From Microbacterium sp. CFH 31415 (GTDB taxonomy: Bacteria > Actinomycetota > Actinomycetes > Actinomycetales > Microbacteriaceae), in NCBI RefSeq assembly GCF_022538185.1, contig NZ_JAKYXC010000005.1:1-64000 (forward strand): a stretch of 64,000 nt of DNA, read 5' to 3'. Below the pieces are notes generated by a model. It was not told where the DNA came from. It saw only the letters and a program-made list of their open reading frames with translations, and searched no databases. The translations under genes were made by a program, and so were the position numbers. The first letter of the stretch is position 1; each line of letters opens with the position of its first letter. Of the stretch, positions 61,581 through 64,000 are shown piece after piece.

Positions 61581-62993
61581 TCAGGCCGGTGGCACCTGGC
61601 ACCACGAGATCGACGACCCCGCGAGCGAGACCACCTCGGCGCCGTCGGCGAGCTCGAGGACCCTGGTCTCGGTGCGCTCGGGGAGCGGGAGCTGGTAGGT
61701 GTCATAGGGGTTGGCCACGGCGTCCGGCGCGACGAGGACGGCGGCGTAGCGCGCGCTGGGCGACACGCACACCTGCAGCACGGCATCCGTGTCGGCGACC
61801 TCGCTCAGCAGACGCGTGATCCCGTCGGACGCGACGAGCGAGATCGACGTCCGGCCCGTGGGCGCGCCGTCGGCCTCGAGGACGGCCGCCGTGCGGATCG
61901 TCGATCCGTCGGGGAGCGGGGTCACGGTGCTCACCGGGCCGGGGTCGTCGTCGGGCGGTACGAGCGGGCCGTCGGCGGCGTCGGTCAGGTCGATCGACAC
62001 CAGCCCCTCCACCCGCTCGACGACCGCCGCGGTCGAGCCGCGCGCGATGCCCTCGATCGTCACGGCCGAGCCGAGCGCCGTCGCGCCCTCGCCCTCGGAG
62101 CCCGTCAGCAGCAGCGACCCGTCGAACGACAGGAGCAGGATGCTGTCGGTGTCGGGAACGAAGCGCCACTCGGCGATGCGCGGATCGGCGCCCTCGACGG
62201 CGATCTCGACCGGCTCGGCATCGGGGTCCCTCAGCGACATCGTGTAGAGCAGGCTCTCGCGTCCGCTGTCGGCCGTGATCGCGGCATCCGAGAAGGTGAA
62301 CCCGATCGTGTCGCCGCGGTCAGCGCTCTGCAGATTCGACACGAATCCGTCGCCCGGGAGCGTGAGCTCGCGGGGGTTCGCGCCGTCGAGGTCGGTCATG
62401 ACGAGCCCGGCACGGTCGTCTTCAGTGCGCACCGACATCACGAGGTGGGTCGACGTCGCGCGGAAGTCCTCGATGTGCGGGTGGGTGAAGACGGGCACGG
62501 CGTTCTCGCCCGAGAGGTCGGTGCGGAAGATCGTGTCGCCGTCGGCGCCGCGCTGGAGCAGCTCGACCTGGGCAGCCGGCGTGCGGAAGGTCTCGGCGAT
62601 CCCCGCCGTCGGGCCGCCGCCCAGCGACGTGACGTCGGCGATCTCCACGGTGTACGCGGTGTCGTCCCACAGCGGGAGGGCGAAGCGGATGCCCACGCTG
62701 CGACCGGCGGTGTCGACCGCGAACGGCGTCGCGGGTGTGACGGTGACCTGTGACGGGTCCACTTCGGCGAGCGACTGCGTGGTGGTGATGATGAGACGGC
62801 CGCCGGATGCCGCGGCCGCCGCAGCCGGATCGACCTGCACCTGCGTCACCCGTGGCCCCTGCGCGACGGTCGCCGCGGCACCGGCCAGTCCGAACACCGC
62901 CAGCAGACCGACGACGATCGCGAAGGCGGCGGCGAACGCGCGACCGCGCCGACGGCGGCCGTGAGAGCGGCGCGTCGACGGCTCAGTACTCAT
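61581..62993 (-). CDS. Secreted or membrane-anchored beta-rich protein in a permease cluster
   Basis: A 470-residue protein. Arg-rich cytoplasmic start (RRSHGRRRRGR), one transmembrane/signal helix (about 20-45), then an external part. A first domain with an Ig-like fold (about 50-130, SLAEVDPSQVTVTPATPF) is followed by a beta-propeller-like domain with repeated strand patterns (THPHIEDFRATSTHLVMSV, GDTIGFTFSDAAI, DSILLLSFDGSLLL). It overlaps the TIGR03943 gene by 11 bp, so it belongs to the same unit. Function unknown. Confidence 0.8.
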   Translation of the reverse strand: MSTEPSTRRSHGRRRRGRAFAAAFAIVVGLLAVFGLAGAAATVAQGPRVTQVQVDPAAAAAASGGRLIITTTQSLAEVDPSQVTVTPATPFAVDTAGRSVGIRFALPLWDDTAYTVEIADVTSLGGGPTAGIAETFRTPAAQVELLQRGADGDTIFRTDLSGENAVPVFTHPHIEDFRATSTHLVMSVRTEDDRAGLVMTDLDGANPRELTLPGDGFVSNLQSADRGDTIGFTFSDAAITADSGRESLLYTMSLRDPDAEPVEIAVEGADPRIAEWRFVPDTDSILLLSFDGSLLLTGSEGEGATALGSAVTIEGIARGSTAAVVERVEGLVSIDLTDAADGPLVPPDDDPGPVSTVTPLPDGSTIRTAAVLEADGAPTGRTSISLVASDGITRLLSEVADTDAVLQVCVSPSARYAAVLVAPDAVANPYDTYQLPLPERTETRVLELADGAEVVSLAGSSISWCQVPPA

Positions 62994-63780
62994 ACGGGTC
63001 CTCGGGCTCGTCGATCTCCTCGACCGAGGCCGCGTCGATCTCGAGGCGCCCGTCGGAGGTGGCCCGCACCGTGCCGGTCACCGTCACCCACTGCCCCGTG
63101 CCCGGGTTCCCCGCGCCGCCCACGGCGACGCTCGCGGGCTGCGCGTCGATCACGCAGTGCGTGATGACCAGGCGCGTCAGGTCGAAGGCGCCGTCCTCGC
63201 CGGGGGTGACGAACCCCGTGAGCTCGATCGGGTCGCCGTCGAACGCCTCGGGGTCGGTGGCCGTGGCGAAGACCGTGGCCCACTCGCCGACCCCGAACGA
63301 CGACGTGTCTCCGGTCGCGGCGAGGGTGACGGCATCCGCTCCCGCGAACAGCGGGGTCGCACCGACGTCGCGCGACATCGCAAGCTCGGCGGAGAGCGAC
63401 GCAGGCGGCAGCACAAGGGTGAGGACCGCGATTCCGGATGCCGCGACCCCGCCCACCACGCTCGCGGCGACCCCGAGCGGGTGCGACGGACGGTGGTCGA
63501 GGGTGTCTTCGCCGGCGTGTGCGCCATCGGCTGTGCGGGCGTCGCCGTGGCCGTGGTCGTGATCGTGGCCGTGATCGGCCTCGGCGCCGAGCGGCAGGGC
63601 GAACGACGCGATCGCGCCGACGAGCGCGACCACCGCCATCGAGACTGCGAACCAGGTGGAGTCGGGGTTGATGTACAGGCCCAGGCGCCCCGTCACGGCG
63701 AGGCCGAGCGTGACGACCGCGAGGATCGCGGCGAGCCCGACGCCAAGCCACCGCGTGCCGATCCACTCCGACCTACGCAA
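62983..63780 (-). CDS. TIGR03943-type putative permease subunit
   Basis: A 265-residue membrane protein of the YcgQ-like family that pairs with a YcgR-like permease. N-terminal hydrophobic segments (about 1-70), then a His/Asp-rich loop HGHDHDHGHGDARTADGAHAG before the next helix and a C-terminal outside domain with FDGDPIELTGFVTPGEDGAF and CVIDAQPASVAVG, the family's most conserved blocks. The His-rich loop suggests metal contact. Overlaps the permease gene by 8 bp and the next gene by 11 bp. Confidence 0.85.
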   Translation of the reverse strand: MRRSEWIGTRWLGVGLAAILAVVTLGLAVTGRLGLYINPDSTWFAVSMAVVALVGAIASFALPLGAEADHGHDHDHGHGDARTADGAHAGEDTLDHRPSHPLGVAASVVGGVAASGIAVLTLVLPPASLSAELAMSRDVGATPLFAGADAVTLAATGDTSSFGVGEWATVFATATDPEAFDGDPIELTGFVTPGEDGAFDLTRLVITHCVIDAQPASVAVGGAGNPGTGQWVTVTGTVRATSDGRLEIDAASVEEIDEPEDPYEY

Positions 63781-64000
63781 GGAGGTTCACCGCCGTCCCG
63801 ATGGCGAAGGCCGACAGCACCACGATGACGACGATCCCGGCGAGCGTGCGGGTCGTGAAAGTCGTGCGCATGAGTGCGAGCATCTTGACGTCGACGAGCG
63901 GCCCGACGAGCAGGAACGCCACGATCGACCCGGGCGTGAACGTCGAGGCGAACGACAGGGCGAAGAACGCGTCGACGTTCGAGCAGATCGAGACGACCAT
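63773..64000 (-). CDS. YcgR-like permease, cut by the window end
   Basis: The C-terminal 75 residues of a permease. SICSNVDAFFALSFASTFTPGSIVAFLLVGPLVDVKMLALMRTTF matches the end of the family in which conserved Cys/Asn/Asp motifs sit in membrane helices; the 5' part lies beyond 64000. It is the first gene of the cluster in transcription order and partners the TIGR03943 subunit that follows with an 8-bp overlap. Confidence 0.8.
   Translation of the reverse strand: MVVSICSNVDAFFALSFASTFTPGSIVAFLLVGPLVDVKMLALMRTTFTTRTLAGIVVIVVLSAFAIGTAVNLLA

Overview
The window is very GC-rich (roughly 70 %), densely coded on both strands, and reads as chromosome of an actinomycete of the family Microbacteriaceae, most likely Microbacterium or a close relative. 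The grounds are the dnaK-grpE-dnaJ-hspR order with HspR-type operators, a DUF222/HNH protein, an assimilatory pathway that reduces APS directly, cysteine-free ribosomal proteins L28, L33 and S14, a CopD/CtaG fusion, and frequent GTG starts. This is inference from gene content; no rRNA gene is present.

Layout. 1-94 is an almost pure C tract, probably a contig-edge artefact. 95-1817: tripartite tricarboxylate transporter binding protein with its GntR regulator and phased GTYRAC operators. 1905-5888: heat-shock operon dnaK-grpE-dnaJ-hspR (minus strand) with two HAIR boxes around the dnaK promoter. 6071-13720: membrane protein, GNAT, DUF222/HNH protein, two MFS transporters and a divergent pair of histidine-rich MarR-type regulators. 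13861-26086: sulfur block. A CbiX-like chelatase is followed by a tightly overlapped run: sulfite reductase, cysH, cysD, cysN, a sulfonate-type ABC transporter, cobA, ferredoxin-NADP reductase, 7Fe ferredoxin and a TrxR-like flavoprotein. Together these import sulfur, activate sulfate, reduce APS and sulfite, make the siroheme cofactor and supply electrons.

26160-37675 is accessory: small lipoproteins and membrane proteins, a PadR regulator, dcd, tRNA-Gly(CCC), and a less GC-rich patch (about 31.5-34.6 kb) with a HEPN-motif protein, a tRNA-like remnant, a 39-residue peptide, a small acidic protein and a truncated secreted protein. 37856-42160: SDR plus XRE regulator, PAP2 phosphatase, PQ-loop protein, PlsC-like acyltransferase and a membrane protein. 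42207-49835: a 961-residue membrane protein with a lipase motif, an EamA exporter, a penicillin-binding-protein-like lipoprotein that has lost its catalytic residues, DUF2470 plus heme oxygenase behind a DtxR-type iron box, and a PIF1-like helicase.

49976-55720: secreted/membrane protein, CopD-CtaG fusion, HU, an alpha/beta hydrolase and the rpmB-rpmG-rpsN operon. 55909-59423: FAD-linked oxidase and UGT-type glycosyltransferase divergent from a TetR regulator with a palindrome between them. 59435-64000: 3-methyladenine glycosylase, a leaderless PadR/membrane-protein pair, and a cluster of a secreted beta-propeller-like protein, a TIGR03943-type permease subunit and a permease that runs off the end of the window.

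No CRISPR array, prophage or intact insertion sequence was seen. The strongest novelty candidates are regulatory layouts (phased repeats upstream of the sulfur and tctC genes, the triple operator between the His-rich MarR genes, the PadR operator wrapped around a leaderless promoter) and the degenerate or orphan genes of the 31-37 kb and 46 kb regions.
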